Notes: generated from the sequence alone by a model not told the origin. 64,000 nucleotides of DNA from Streptomyces roseirectus (GCF_014489635.1 NZ_CP060828.1:5450501-5514500), one strand, 5' to 3'. Shown: positions 7,631 through 16,919, counted from the first letter of the stretch. Translations and numbers: made by a program.

Positions 7631-9016
7631 ATGGCCGCAAGGCCGCTTGTCGCGCGGCAGCCGAACGAACGGTTGCAGGCGCTCATCCAGGAGGCGGGGT
7701 GCTCGAACGCCGGGCTCGCCCGCCGGGTCAACATGTGCGGGGCGGAGCACGGCCTCGACCTGCGCTACGACAAGACGTCCGTGGCCCGCTGGCTGCGCGG
7801 ACAGCAACCGCGGGGCAGGGCACCGGCGATCATCGCCGAGGCGCTGGGCCGCAAACTCGGCCGCACGGTCACGATCGACGAGATCGGCATGGCCAACGGC
7901 AAGAACCTCTCCTCGGGCGTCGGGCTCCAGTTCTCCCCGACCGTCCTCGGCGCCATCGAGCAGGTCTGCGAGCTGTGGCGCAGCGACGTGGGCCGGCGTG
8001 ACTTCCTGTCCGGGTCCTCCGTCGCCGCGTCCGCGTTGGTCGAGCCCAGCCGCGACTGGCTGATCTCCGCGCCGGACGCGCAGGTCGCGCGGACGGCGGG
8101 CCCGCGCGTGGGGCAGTCGGACGTCGCCGCCGTCCGGGCCATGACACAGGCGCTCGTCGACCTGGACCACCAGTACGGCAGCGGGCACGTGCGCCCGGTC
8201 GTCGTCCACTACCTCAACAGCGTCGTCTCCGGGCTGCTCGCGGGGTCCTACCGGGAGGCGGTGGGGCGGGACTTGTTCGCGGCGGTCGCCCGACTGACCG
8301 AGCTGGCGGGGTACATGGCCGTCGACACGGGCCAACCGGGGCTCGCGCAGCGGTACTACATCCAGTCCCTGCGGCTCGCGCAGGCCGCCGGGGACAGAGG
8401 CTACGGCGGGTACGTCCTGGCCGCGTCGATGAGCCACCTCGCGGCGCAGCTCGGGAACCCGCGGGAGATCGCGCAGCTGGCGCGCGCGGCGCAGGAAGGG
8501 GCGCGCGGACGGGTCACCCCGCGCGCGGAGTCGATGTTCCACGCCGCCGAGGCACGCGGGCACGCGCTCCTGGGTGACGTCCGGGCGGCGCAACTGTCGT
8601 CCACGCGCGCGATCTCCGCGCTGGAGGCGGCCGAGACGGACACCGGGGACGACCCGCCCTGGATCGCCCACTTCGACGAGGCGTACCTCGCGGACGAGCT
8701 GGCGCACTGCCACCGCGACCTCGGCCAGGCGGACGCCGCCGCGCGCTGCGCCGAACAGTCCCTCGCCGGACACCCGACGACCCGCGCGCGCAGGCGTGCC
8801 ATCGGGTACGTCCTGCTCGCCACCGCGCGGGTTCAGCAGCGCGAGATCGAGCAGGCGTGCCACACGGGCCTCAAGGCGGTCGAACTCCTGGAGACCCTGC
8901 GCTCCAACCGGGGCGCGGAGTACCTGGACGACCTCCAGCAGCGCCTGGAGCCCTACCGGGACGAGCCCGTCGTCCGCGAGTTCGGGGCCCGCCTCGACCT
9001 CCAGACGGCGGCCTGA
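7631..9016 (+). CDS. TPR-containing regulatory protein (Nsd-like family)
   Basis: This 461-aa protein starts at ATG 7631. Residues about 10-75 form a conserved N-terminal segment with HTH-like character (LARRVNMCGAEHG, then KTSVARWLRGQQPRGRAP). A central linker SGSSVAASALVEPSRDW is followed by tetratricopeptide-like helices from about 160 to 450 (for example LAQRYYIQSLRLAQAAGD and QVQQ-type helices near the end). Streptomyces has several such regulators, including negative regulators of development and antibiotic synthesis (NsdA/NsdB). I cannot assign the paralogue, so no symbol is given. It probably acts by binding protein partners or DNA in the cytosol. Confidence 0.7.
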   Translation: MAARPLVARQPNERLQALIQEAGCSNAGLARRVNMCGAEHGLDLRYDKTSVARWLRGQQPRGRAPAIIAEALGRKLGRTVTIDEIGMANGKNLSSGVGLQFSPTVLGAIEQVCELWRSDVGRRDFLSGSSVAASALVEPSRDWLISAPDAQVARTAGPRVGQSDVAAVRAMTQALVDLDHQYGSGHVRPVVVHYLNSVVSGLLAGSYREAVGRDLFAAVARLTELAGYMAVDTGQPGLAQRYYIQSLRLAQAAGDRGYGGYVLAASMSHLAAQLGNPREIAQLARAAQEGARGRVTPRAESMFHAAEARGHALLGDVRAAQLSSTRAISALEAAETDTGDDPPWIAHFDEAYLADELAHCHRDLGQADAAARCAEQSLAGHPTTRARRRAIGYVLLATARVQQREIEQACHTGLKAVELLETLRSNRGAEYLDDLQQRLEPYRDEPVVREFGARLDLQTAA

Positions 9017-9066
9017 ACCGACGCTGAACCGCCGTACCGGTACCCGTGCGGCGGTCGGCGCTGTTA

Positions 9067-9076
9067 GTGACGTCAC
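9067..9076. promoter_or_regulatory. Palindrome GTGACGTCAC upstream of Pro-rich membrane protein
   Basis: This perfect 10-bp palindrome lies about 100 bp before the GTG start at 9178. A second inverted repeat (GGGTTC-GGG-GAACCC, 9112-9126) lies nearer the start. Either could be an operator. No regulator is assigned. Confidence 0.35.
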
Positions 9077-9177
9077 AGGACGGCAGGTCACGGTCTGAGC
9101 TGTGTGGTCCGGGGTTCGGGGAACCCGGTAGCGTGAGCCGACGACTGTCGTGAAGTCCCCCGTTCGGAGGAGTCCCC

Positions 9178-10818
9178 GTGGCGCAGAGTGGACAGGGCGA
9201 GGAGCCCTCGGCGCGGCCCGCGCGCGAAGGCATCGTGCTGCCCTCCGACGGCGGTGAGCCCCTGCTGCCGGGCATGACGGGCGCGTCGGCCGTCCCTCCG
9301 GCACCTCGGTACGCCCCCCAGCCCGACCCGTCCCCGGCACCCGGCCAGGGCTGGTCCCAGCCCGATCCCCAGCCGGCCCAGCCGACCACCCAGAGCTGGC
9401 CCCTCCCGCCCGAGGGCGGCGACTCCCCGGTGACGTACGGACAGGGGACCCCGTACGACCAGGGAGCTACAGGCCGCCAGTCCGCACCGGCCCCGTACGA
9501 CCCGAGAGCCACAGACGGCCAGCCCGCCTCCGCCCCGTACGACCAGGGAGCCACGTACGGTCAGCCCGCCCCCTACCAGCAGACGTACGACCAGCCCGCG
9601 CCCGGCGCCTCCTACGGGCAGAGTGCGCCGCTGCCGCCCATGGACGAGGCCGCCACGCAGTACATCCCGCCCGTACGGGACGGCGGGTACCCGAACTCCG
9701 GGGGATTCCCGGGTTCTCCCGGAGACTTCCCGGGTTCCGAGGGGGCGACCCAGTACCTCCCGCCGGTTCCGGCCGTCGAGGAGGGTGCCACCCAGGTCCT
9801 CCCCCCGATCACCCCGGGCGCGCTGCCCCCCGAGTCCGGCCCGGCCCCGTACCCGGCCGGCGACTCAGCCCCGACGCAGGTCATCCCCCCGATACCGGCG
9901 GACGGCCGGCCCCCCGCAGGCTTCGAGAACCTGTTCCGCGACGCCCCCGCGCCCACGCCGGGCGGCCAGAGCGGTCCCGGCGGTCCCGGCATCCCGCCCC
10001 AGCAGCCCGCGTACGGCCAGCAACAGCCGCCCTACGGCCAGCAGCAGCCCCCGTACGCCGCCCAACAGCCTCAGCAGCCCCCGTACGGCCGTCAGCCGCA
10101 GCCGGGCCCCGCCCAGGCCCCGTACGCCCCGCAGGGCGCCCGCCAGGCCCCCTACGACGGCCCCGACGACGGACGCGGCAGGGGCGGGCGCACCCGCTCC
10201 AAGGTCCCGCTGATCATCGCGGCCGGCGTCGCGATCGCGGCCGTCGGCATAGGCGCGGGCGCGCTGATGGGCAGCGGCGGCGACGACAAGGACGCGAACA
10301 GCACGAACGTCGCGGTGTCCCAGGACGCGAGCCAGGGCGCCGGCGCGGCGGCCGGGGACGGCGCCGAGGCGCAGGCGCAGGCGCTGGACAAGCTCCTCGC
10401 GGACAGCGGCAGCAGCCGCGCGACGGTGATCGGCGCGGTCGCCGACGTCAAGGCGTGCAACGACCTGGAGAAGGCCGCCGCCGACCTGCGCGACGCGGCC
10501 AACCAGCGCAACGCCCTGGTGACCAAGCTGTCCGCGCTGTCCGTCGACAAGCTCCCCGACCACACGGCCCTCACCGACGCCCTCACCAAGGCGTGGCAGG
10601 CGTCCGCCGCCGCCGACGACCACTACGCCGCCTGGGCCGACCAGGTCGCCGGTGACAAGAAGAACTGCCGCAAGGGCCAGGCCCGGACGACGTCCGAGAC
10701 CGCGCAGGGCAACAGGGAGAGCGGCACCGCCACCCAGCAGAAGGGCAAGGCGGCGGCGCTGTGGAACGTCATCGCGAAGAAGTACGGGCTGACGGAACGC
10801 CAGCCGACGCAGCTCTAG
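9178..10818 (+). CDS. Pro/Gln/Tyr-rich membrane-anchored protein
   Basis: The GTG 9178 start has a good RBS (CGGAGGA). Residues about 1-335 are disordered, with PYGQQQPPYG-type repeats and several acidic ATQYIPP/ATQVLPP motifs. One membrane helix (VPLIIAAGVAIAAVGIGAG) lies near residue 345. The extracytoplasmic C-terminal domain (about 370-546) is Ala/Lys-rich and helical, with two Cys (VKACNDLEK and KKNCRKGQ) that may form a disulphide. The architecture, a long cytosolic Pro-rich tail with one TM and an outside helical domain, is common in actinobacterial hypothetical proteins. The function is unknown; a scaffold near the cell envelope is plausible. Confidence 0.8.
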   Translation: MAQSGQGEEPSARPAREGIVLPSDGGEPLLPGMTGASAVPPAPRYAPQPDPSPAPGQGWSQPDPQPAQPTTQSWPLPPEGGDSPVTYGQGTPYDQGATGRQSAPAPYDPRATDGQPASAPYDQGATYGQPAPYQQTYDQPAPGASYGQSAPLPPMDEAATQYIPPVRDGGYPNSGGFPGSPGDFPGSEGATQYLPPVPAVEEGATQVLPPITPGALPPESGPAPYPAGDSAPTQVIPPIPADGRPPAGFENLFRDAPAPTPGGQSGPGGPGIPPQQPAYGQQQPPYGQQQPPYAAQQPQQPPYGRQPQPGPAQAPYAPQGARQAPYDGPDDGRGRGGRTRSKVPLIIAAGVAIAAVGIGAGALMGSGGDDKDANSTNVAVSQDASQGAGAAAGDGAEAQAQALDKLLADSGSSRATVIGAVADVKACNDLEKAAADLRDAANQRNALVTKLSALSVDKLPDHTALTDALTKAWQASAAADDHYAAWADQVAGDKKNCRKGQARTTSETAQGNRESGTATQQKGKAAALWNVIAKKYGLTERQPTQL

Positions 10819-10828
10819 GCGCGGCTCC

Positions 10829-10850
10829 GGGCACGCCTACGCGCGTGCCT
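10829..10850. terminator. Bidirectional hairpin between convergent genes
   Basis: GGCACGC at 10830-10836 pairs with GCGTGCC at 10843-10849 around a 6-nt loop. It sits in the 31-bp gap between the Pro-rich protein and the solute-binding protein genes. Confidence 0.5.
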
Positions 10851-12160
10851 CACTTCAGGCTTGCCGCCTGGAGTGACTTCGTCACGTCCAGGAAGCCGCT
10901 GCGCGCGGCGACCAGGCGGCCGTCGCGGACGACCTGGAGGGTGACGTCCGCGTTCACCATGCGCGGGAAGCCGACGGAGCCGAGGCGGCCGGAGAACTCC
11001 CAGTTCAGGGTGGGGGTCAGACCGCCGGTGTCGACCTTGAGGCCGTCGTCCAGAGCGCTCTTGAGCGAGTCGGCCGTCACCTTGCCGCCCTTCAGGGACG
11101 CGACCGCCTGGCGCAGGACCGTGAACGCGAGGTAGGTCGTCTGGACGCCCGTGTCCTCCGCGTCGATGCGGGTGTCGGAGAACGCCTCCTCCTTGATGAT
11201 CTTCTTCAGCTCGTCCCACCGGGGGTCGCTCGCGACGGGGTACCAGCCGGTGACGTACGACCCCTCGTACGGCCCGTCGGTCCCGCCCGTCGAGTCGATC
11301 TCCGTCTGGTCGACGCTGCCCAGGACGGACGCCGTGCGCACCGCGGGCCAGTCGTCGCGGACGCGGCGGAACGAGTCCATGAAGATGCTGGTCCGGTCGC
11401 CGAGCGCGGGGACGACGCAGCCCTTCGCGGACGTCGCCCCGCCGGTCGCCTCGCGCAGCGCGGCCTCGGCGGCCGTCCCGTACTCTGTCGCGTCCTCGGC
11501 GGCCCGCTGGTCCTTCGAGGGGCTGTGCCCGCCGGTGTCCAGGCCCGCGTCCAGCATCACGGGCTGTGTGTCCCCGGCGATCGTGTCGGGCCGCACCAGC
11601 GCGATCCGCCCGCAGGTCTTCGCCAGCTCCTCGCCGAGCCCCGCGAGCAGCGCGGGCTGACCGCCGTTGACCGGGTACGACAGGGGGCTCGTGAACTCGT
11701 CCTCGGTGACGCCGTACCCGCCTATGTAGGGCACGCCGCCGCCCTCCAGGGGCGGGAAGAACGACTTCGAGTACTGGCTGTAGGAGCCGACGACCGCGAC
11801 GGCGCCCTCCTTGACGGCCCTGCGCGCGCACGTGGCCGCGCCGACGGTGTCGTTGTGGTCGTTGCAGGTCAGGACCTTGAGCGGACGTCCGTCCAGGCCG
11901 CCGTTGTCGTTGATCCAGCGCGCGTACGCCTGCGCGAAGGCCGGCATGCCCGGCTTGTTCGTCGCGCCGGTGCCCTGCGGTGCCCACGTCATGACGACGA
12001 CCGGGTCGTCCCCGGCACCCCCCGTGGTACCAGGGACGACCCCGCATCCGGCGAGGAGCGACGCACCGGCCACCAGCGTCGCCGTTCTCGCTCTGACGGA
12101 CCTGGTGAAGCGGCCGGTCCCGGGGAGGTAGGAGCTGCGCGTGCGTCGCCTGCCGGTCAT
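10850..12160 (-). CDS. ABC transporter substrate-binding lipoprotein, amino-acid type
   Basis: The start at ATG 12160 (MTGRRRTRSS) gives a 436-aa lipoprotein with a basic N-terminus, a hydrophobic stretch TATLVAGASLLAGC and a lipobox LAGC (Cys at about residue 38). The longer frame upstream lacks a signal peptide and is rejected. The mature part is a type I periplasmic-binding fold of the Leu/Ile/Val class (VLTCNDHNDTVGAATCARRAV, then VVGSYSQYSKSFFPPLEGGGV). It would capture branched-chain amino acids or a related compound outside the membrane. No permease or ATPase genes adjoin it, so it is an orphan solute receptor here. Confidence 0.85.
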   Translation of the reverse strand: MTGRRRTRSSYLPGTGRFTRSVRARTATLVAGASLLAGCGVVPGTTGGAGDDPVVVMTWAPQGTGATNKPGMPAFAQAYARWINDNGGLDGRPLKVLTCNDHNDTVGAATCARRAVKEGAVAVVGSYSQYSKSFFPPLEGGGVPYIGGYGVTEDEFTSPLSYPVNGGQPALLAGLGEELAKTCGRIALVRPDTIAGDTQPVMLDAGLDTGGHSPSKDQRAAEDATEYGTAAEAALREATGGATSAKGCVVPALGDRTSIFMDSFRRVRDDWPAVRTASVLGSVDQTEIDSTGGTDGPYEGSYVTGWYPVASDPRWDELKKIIKEEAFSDTRIDAEDTGVQTTYLAFTVLRQAVASLKGGKVTADSLKSALDDGLKVDTGGLTPTLNWEFSGRLGSVGFPRMVNADVTLQVVRDGRLVAARSGFLDVTKSLQAASLK

Positions 12161-12299
12161 GGGCACACACGCTTCCGCCACATTCCCAACTCGGAAGTGA
12201 CCCTTGGTCAACGTGTGGTGACGCGGAAGTGAATTGCGTGGGGGGTGTGGGGTGGGGCGGCCGGTGGGGCGGGGGTGCGGGTCGGCGATCATAGGATTC

Positions 12300-12800
12300 A
12301 TGACCTTGCAAGGACCGGAGAACCCTTCCCGTCGGGGCCGTCGCTCATCCACCATGGGCGTCATGCCACTCAACGACATGCCGTGGTGGCGCTGGCGCAG
12401 CAATGTGCGCTCCGCGCTGCACATGCTCTCCGACCCCGGCTTCCAGCGGAGCGTCTGGCTCACCGGAACCGAGGGGTACGGCGACGTCACCGACGCCGTC
12501 TACCGCCTCGTCGAGGACACCTGGCTCGACAACTGGTCCGCCGAGAAATACGTCGGCACGATCTTCCGCGACTCCCAGGAGGCGGCCCTCGTCGACACGG
12601 CCGTCCTGCGGGTGCTGCGGATCATGCACCAGGTGGGGCCGGACGCGCCCGTCTCCGCGTACCTCGACCATCCGGGGTGGGGGGAGGCCGTGCGGGCCGC
12701 CCGGGACGCGCACGTGCGTATGGCTGTCGCGGACGGGGAGGATCCGGAGGGGGCGCCGCAGACGTTGGAGGTGCTGCGGATAGTCACGCGGGCGGGGTAG
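12300..12800 (+). CDS. Conserved actinobacterial hypothetical protein
   Basis: ATG 12300 is preceded by AGGA at good spacing; ATG 12363 (MPLNDMPWWRWRSN) is an alternative start at the conserved part. The product of up to 166 aa has a Trp-rich beginning and a helical body (YGDVTDAVYRLVEDTWLDNW, then VLRVLRIMHQVGPDAPVSAYL). I know this type as a conserved Streptomyces protein of unknown function; no catalytic motif, signal or TM is visible. It is divergent from the solute-binding lipoprotein gene. Confidence 0.75.
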   Translation: MTLQGPENPSRRGRRSSTMGVMPLNDMPWWRWRSNVRSALHMLSDPGFQRSVWLTGTEGYGDVTDAVYRLVEDTWLDNWSAEKYVGTIFRDSQEAALVDTAVLRVLRIMHQVGPDAPVSAYLDHPGWGEAVRAARDAHVRMAVADGEDPEGAPQTLEVLRIVTRAG

Positions 12801-13035
12801 GCGGGGGCTTACGCACGCGCGCGGGGTGGGCGGATGGTTGCGCACGCGCGCGGGGCGCGAGGGTTCGGGTACGCGCGGGGTGGAGGGTTCGGGTACGCGG
12901 GCGGGCGCGTGTGCAGGCGGACGTGTGCGGTACGCGGGCGCGTGCCGTGTGGTGCGGGCGCTCGTCAGGACGGCCCGCCGCCCACCCACTGGAACCCCCC
13001 GGGCTCCCGGGCGGACGTGTGCGACCCTGTGACCC

Positions 13036-13914
13036 ATGAACGCGCAGTCCAGCCCCGCCGCCCCGGCCCAGCAGTACGTCCTCACCCTCTCCTGCCCCGA
13101 CAAGGCCGGCATCGTGCACGCGGTGTCCAGCTACCTGTTCATGACCGGGTGCAACATCGAGGACAGCCAGCAGTTCGGCGACCACGACACGGGCCTGTTC
13201 TTCATGCGCGTCCATTTCTCCGCGGAGGCCCCGGTCACCGTCGACAAGCTGCGCGCCAGCTTCGCCGCGATCGGTGACTCGTTCCACATGGACTGGCAGA
13301 TCAACCGGGCCGACGAGAAGACCCGCGTCGTCCTGATGGTCAGCAAGTTCGGGCACTGTCTGAACGACCTCCTCTTCCGCGCGCGTACGGGCGCGTTGCC
13401 GGTCGAGATCGCGGCGGTCGTCTCCAACCACACCGACTTCGCCGAGCTGGTGGGGTCGTACGGCATCCCCTTCCACCACATCCCGGTCACCAGGGACACC
13501 AAGGCCGACGCGGAGGCCCGCCTCCTGGAGATCGTCCGCGAGCAGGACGTCGAACTGGTCGTCCTCGCGCGCTACATGCAGGTCCTCTCCGACGACCTCT
13601 GCAAGCAGCTCAGCGGCCGGATCATCAACATCCACCACTCCTTCCTGCCGAGCTTCAAGGGCGCGAAGCCGTACCACCAGGCGCACACGCGCGGTGTGAA
13701 GCTGATCGGCGCGACGGCCCACTACGTCACCGCCGACCTCGACGAGGGGCCGATCATCGAGCAGGAGGTCGAGCGCGTCGGGCACGACGTCACGCCGGAC
13801 CAGCTCGTCGCGATCGGCCGTGACGTCGAGTGCCAGGCGCTCGCGCGCGCGGTGAAGTGGCACGCGGAACGCAGGATCCTGCTGAACGGGCGGCGCACGG
13901 TGGTGTTCGCGTAA
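13036..13914 (+). CDS. purU: Formyltetrahydrofolate deformylase
   Basis: PurU hydrolyses 10-formyl-THF to THF and formate, balancing one-carbon pools and supplying formate for purine synthesis. The 292-aa length fits the family. An ACT regulatory domain spans about residues 14-90 (LSCPDKAGIVHAVSSYLF), followed by the formyltransferase-type domain. Catalytic residues Asn198, His200 and Asp236 are visible in NIHHSFLPSFKGAKPYHQA and DLDEGPII. ATG 13036 is the only sensible start, although no clear Shine-Dalgarno precedes it. A duplicated 16-bp sequence straddles the stop codon (13897-13930). Confidence 0.95.
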   Translation: MNAQSSPAAPAQQYVLTLSCPDKAGIVHAVSSYLFMTGCNIEDSQQFGDHDTGLFFMRVHFSAEAPVTVDKLRASFAAIGDSFHMDWQINRADEKTRVVLMVSKFGHCLNDLLFRARTGALPVEIAAVVSNHTDFAELVGSYGIPFHHIPVTRDTKADAEARLLEIVREQDVELVVLARYMQVLSDDLCKQLSGRIINIHHSFLPSFKGAKPYHQAHTRGVKLIGATAHYVTADLDEGPIIEQEVERVGHDVTPDQLVAIGRDVECQALARAVKWHAERRILLNGRRTVVFA

Positions 13915-13930
13915 ACGGTGGTGTTCGCGT
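13897..13930. repeat. 16-bp direct duplication across the purU stop
   Basis: ACGGTGGTGTTCGCGT occurs at 13897-13912 and 13915-13930. The second copy begins just after the stop codon, so the 3' end of the gene looks tandemly duplicated. Confidence 0.8.
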
Positions 13931-14188
13931 CGTGAGGGGGCGGGCGGGGCTGGTCCGGCGGCGGGTGCGTCGTGGCCGTCCGCGCGGTTCTGCGAGCCTC
14001 TGAGACGCCGGTTCGCGGTGTGTTCCAGGGACGCGGGCCCGTGGGCTGGGGACGCGGGCCTGTGGCGCCGTATGCGGCTCCGCCGTACGGGCGCGGGCGG
14101 CACCTCTCCGGCACGGGCGGGTGAGCGACAAGGCCCCCGCCTCGCCCCCCCGGCGCCCCCGCGCCTGCCGACGAACCGCTACCTCCGG

Positions 14189-15505
14189 CTACATCCGGCT
14201 CAGCGCCGCCGCGGCGAACAGCACGTCCCTGATCGCCTCCCGGTCCCCGACCTGCCCGGCCGCCGCGTCCTCGGGGGCGATGTGGCCGGCCGCGAGCTGG
14301 CAGAACTCGACGTCGTCGAGGGCGACGTGCGCGACCTCGTGCTCGGCGGAGCCGACGGCCGCGGGCGAGTCGAGGGGGATGAACCACTCGCCCCCGCCAA
14401 GGCCCTCGATCTCCAGCCGGAGGCTGCGGCCGGGGTGCCCGGCGGGCACGAGATGCCGTGTGCGTCCGGGCGCCGCGAGCCCGGCCCGCCGCCGCTCGGC
14501 GAGCGCGCCCGGCAGCAGCCGCGCGGCCAGCTCGATCATGGCCCGCAGATGACGCGGCGCCGGCGGGTCGTAGGGGTAGTCCACGGCCTGCGCGATGTCG
14601 TCCGCGTGGACCCAGCACTCGAAGGCCCGGTCGAGCAGCGCGTCCCGGAGGGGCAGCGTGAAATCCCCGTAGGACACCCCGAGCCCCCCGGCGGAGCCGC
14701 CCGTGAAGGACGCGGTCCGCACGATGTCGTGGGCCTGCGCCCGCCAGGGCCCCCGCACGGTACGGGTGTGCGGGAACCGGGACGTCCGCCAGGCGAACTC
14801 GGTCCGCTCGACGGGCCCGCACGGCGTCTCCTCGCCCCGGAGGGGGTCGTCGAGCCCGAGGGCGACGGCGACGAGCCCGTCGACCGCGTGGAGGTGCGCG
14901 ATGACCCCGGCGACGGTGGTCCGCCGGCTCTCCTTCCGCTCCCCCTCGAACCAGCGCAGGCGCACGGGCGCGTGCCACTCGGAGTCCCCGAAGTCCTGGA
15001 GCAGCGCGTCGAGCCGGGCGGCCTCCGCGTCGTACGGGAGGGCCCAGCCGGGCACGGGGATGCGCGGCGGACGCCGTTCGAGACAGCTCGCGAGGACCCG
15101 CGTCCGCAGCCCCGGATCGAGGTCGAGCGGTTCGGGACGCTGGAGCAGCCCGACGGCCTCCCGCAGCCGCCGCGCCTCGTCCGCGCAGGGCCCGCACCCG
15201 CCCAGGTGCTCCTCGACGGCCTCGGCCTCCTCCAGGGAGCAGGCCGCCAGCGCCCAGGCGCCCAGCAGTGACTTGAGCACCGGGTGCTCCAGGGGTGTCG
15301 GCGGTACGGGGACGGCACCGTCGCCGCCCTCGCCTTCCTGTCGGACGGTGGCGTCGGCGCCGGAGCCGGCGGGCGCGCCCGCGGGGTACGCGCCGTCGTC
15401 CTCCACGGCCGCGCGCGGCAGCGGTATCCGGGGCGGCGGCCGGCCGGGGAGCTGGTGCTCGTCCGGGTCGAAGGGGTCCTCCGCGTGGCGGTCGGCGCCG
15501 GTCAT
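14189..15505 (-). CDS. Zinc-type anti-sigma factor fused to MDMPI-like domain
   Basis: ATG 15505 overlaps the stop of the sigma factor gene by 4 bp (ATGA), implying translational coupling. Residues about 70-130 form a zf-HC2/ZAS anti-sigma module with His100-X3-Cys104-X2-Cys107. Residues about 150-438 form a domain of the mycothiol-dependent maleylpyruvate isomerase (MDMPI/DinB-like) type (AGVIAHLHAVDGL, then AFECWVHADDIAQAVDYPY). The protein should bind and silence the adjacent ECF sigma factor, with Cys or zinc loss as a release signal. No TM segment is seen, so it is cytosolic. The fused domain hints at thiol or small-molecule sensing; this part is inference. Confidence 0.85.
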   Translation of the reverse strand: MTGADRHAEDPFDPDEHQLPGRPPPRIPLPRAAVEDDGAYPAGAPAGSGADATVRQEGEGGDGAVPVPPTPLEHPVLKSLLGAWALAACSLEEAEAVEEHLGGCGPCADEARRLREAVGLLQRPEPLDLDPGLRTRVLASCLERRPPRIPVPGWALPYDAEAARLDALLQDFGDSEWHAPVRLRWFEGERKESRRTTVAGVIAHLHAVDGLVAVALGLDDPLRGEETPCGPVERTEFAWRTSRFPHTRTVRGPWRAQAHDIVRTASFTGGSAGGLGVSYGDFTLPLRDALLDRAFECWVHADDIAQAVDYPYDPPAPRHLRAMIELAARLLPGALAERRRAGLAAPGRTRHLVPAGHPGRSLRLEIEGLGGGEWFIPLDSPAAVGSAEHEVAHVALDDVEFCQLAAGHIAPEDAAAGQVGDREAIRDVLFAAAALSRM

Positions 15506-16083
15506 GCCGCACCTCCGTATCCGGGGGGCGCCCCGGGCGACGCGCTGTCGTGGGCGGTGGACAGCAGCTGGAGGCCGAGGCGGAGCCGGCGGCGGGCCTC
15601 GTCCTCGGTGACGCCGAGGTCGGCGGCCGTCTGGCGGTAGTCGCGGCGCTGGAAGTAGGCGAGTTCGAGGGCGCTGCGCAGGGGCGTCGGCATGGACTGG
15701 ACGATGTAGTCGGCGCGGGCGGCCACCGAGGCGTGCCGTACGCGGTGCTCCAGCTCCTCGGGGGTGCCGGCGCCGCCGTGCGCCAGGTCGGCGGTGCCGG
15801 TGTCGCGCAGGTGCTGGACGGCGAGGCGGTGGGTGAGGCCGGCGAGCCAGGTGCGCAGGGGGCCCTGCTTGGGGTCGTAGGCGTCGGGGTGCTCCCACAC
15901 GTGCGTGAACACCTCGCGCGTGATGCGGTCGGCTCCCCGCTCGTCCCCGAGCACGCGGTGGGCGAGGCCGTGCACGAGCGAAGCGAACCGGTCGTACAGC
16001 TCGCCGAGCGCCGCCGCCTCGCCGCGCGCCAGCCGCTGCTGCATCTTGCGGTCCCAGCGGGGCGGTGCGTCCTTCTTCGCCAT
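15502..16083 (-). CDS. ECF RNA polymerase sigma factor
   Basis: This 193-aa protein has region 2 at about residues 25-95 (ELYDRFASLVHGLAHRVLGD, then TREVFTHVWEHPDAYDPKQG) and region 4 at about 125-180 (ALELAYFQRRDYRQTAADLG, then DEARRRLRLGLQLL). It lacks region 1.1 and region 3, as ECF factors do. It should direct RNA polymerase to a small regulon, probably including its own promoter. It is the first gene of a two-gene operon with the coupled anti-sigma gene. ATG 16083 follows GAGGGGGCCGC on the coding strand, a fair RBS. Confidence 0.9.
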   Translation of the reverse strand: MAKKDAPPRWDRKMQQRLARGEAAALGELYDRFASLVHGLAHRVLGDERGADRITREVFTHVWEHPDAYDPKQGPLRTWLAGLTHRLAVQHLRDTGTADLAHGGAGTPEELEHRVRHASVAARADYIVQSMPTPLRSALELAYFQRRDYRQTAADLGVTEDEARRRLRLGLQLLSTAHDSASPGAPPGYGGAA

Positions 16084-16538
16084 GCGGCCCCCTCTTACTT
16101 ACCCGTGTCTCCGAGCCCGGCCTGCCTGTGTGTCTGAACTGCCTGACTGCCTGCGTGTCTGCCTTTACCTCGAATGTAGTCGGCCCCTCCGACATCGCCG
16201 CTTCTTTGTCGCATTGTGCGCCGCTGACCTGTCGCGAGGTGATAAAGGAGCCCTCTCCGCACGCCGCATACCCTGACCCGACACGATCAAGCCACGACCG
16301 AAGCTGATCGATTCTTGATCGATGGGGCCCGAATGTGATCCGGTGATGCGCCCCGCGCGTATGCCAGGTGCATCGAACAGGAACGAATCCGATGGGAACA
16401 AGCCTCCTTCGTTCGGTGTCCGTTTCCGGCCCGGAGTTTCGGGGAACGGCCGCTGGGCAGCCGCGCTGCATGAAGCGACCGGAAGCGTAGGGACCGTTTC
16501 CGCAGTGGGGTCCGCTTCCGTACCGGCGAGCGAAGGGC
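16084..16538. other. Divergent promoter region, sigma factor and STAS genes
   Basis: About 455 bp carry the promoters of both units. Two direct copies of TGATCGAT (16305-16312 and 16316-16323), each containing a palindromic ATCGAT, lie in the middle. The segment is less GC-rich than the genes. No protein-coding frame is convincing. Confidence 0.5.
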
Positions 16539-16919
16539 GTGGTGGTGGCGATCAAAGTGAGCGGTGAGGAGCGGGGCCGCTGGGCCGTGCTCCATGTGGC
16601 GGGCGAACTGGACCTGGTCACCTCGACGACCCTGCGCCGGCGCGTCCACGACGAGGTGGCCGAGGGCCGCCACCACCTCGTCCTCGACCTCTCCGGCGTC
16701 CGTTTCTGCGACTCCAGCGGCGTCGGCGTCCTCATCGCCGCCCGTCGGCTCCTGCGTTCCTGCGGCGGCCGGCTGCGCCTGGTCCTGCCCGCGGGCGGCG
16801 GCCAGGACGCCCACGTCAACAAGGTCTTCGGCGCGCTCGGCGTGCGGCGGCTGTTCGACGTGTACGGGACGCTGGACGAGGCGACGACGGAGGAGGAGCC
16901 GAGCCAGGTCTCGGCGTAG
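16539..16919 (+). CDS. STAS-domain anti-sigma factor antagonist
   Basis: This 126-aa SpoIIAA/RsbV-type protein has the STAS core LHVAGELDLVTSTTLRR and the phosphorylation loop CDSSGVGVL. Ser59 would be phosphorylated by an anti-sigma kinase, and the unphosphorylated form frees the sigma factor by binding the kinase. Three GTG codons in a row (16539, 16542, 16545) leave the exact start open; GAAGGG precedes them. No partner kinase is adjacent, but two SpoIIAB-like ATPases lie at 22807 and 51287. Confidence 0.88.
   Translation: MVVAIKVSGEERGRWAVLHVAGELDLVTSTTLRRRVHDEVAEGRHHLVLDLSGVRFCDSSGVGVLIAARRLLRSCGGRLRLVLPAGGGQDAHVNKVFGALGVRRLFDVYGTLDEATTEEEPSQVSA

Noticed and set aside
14189..16822. A single 877-codon frame spanning the sigma and anti-sigma region
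   Set aside because: Its N-terminal half is out of frame with the sigma factor, and the real anti-sigma start is the ATGA overlap at 15505.
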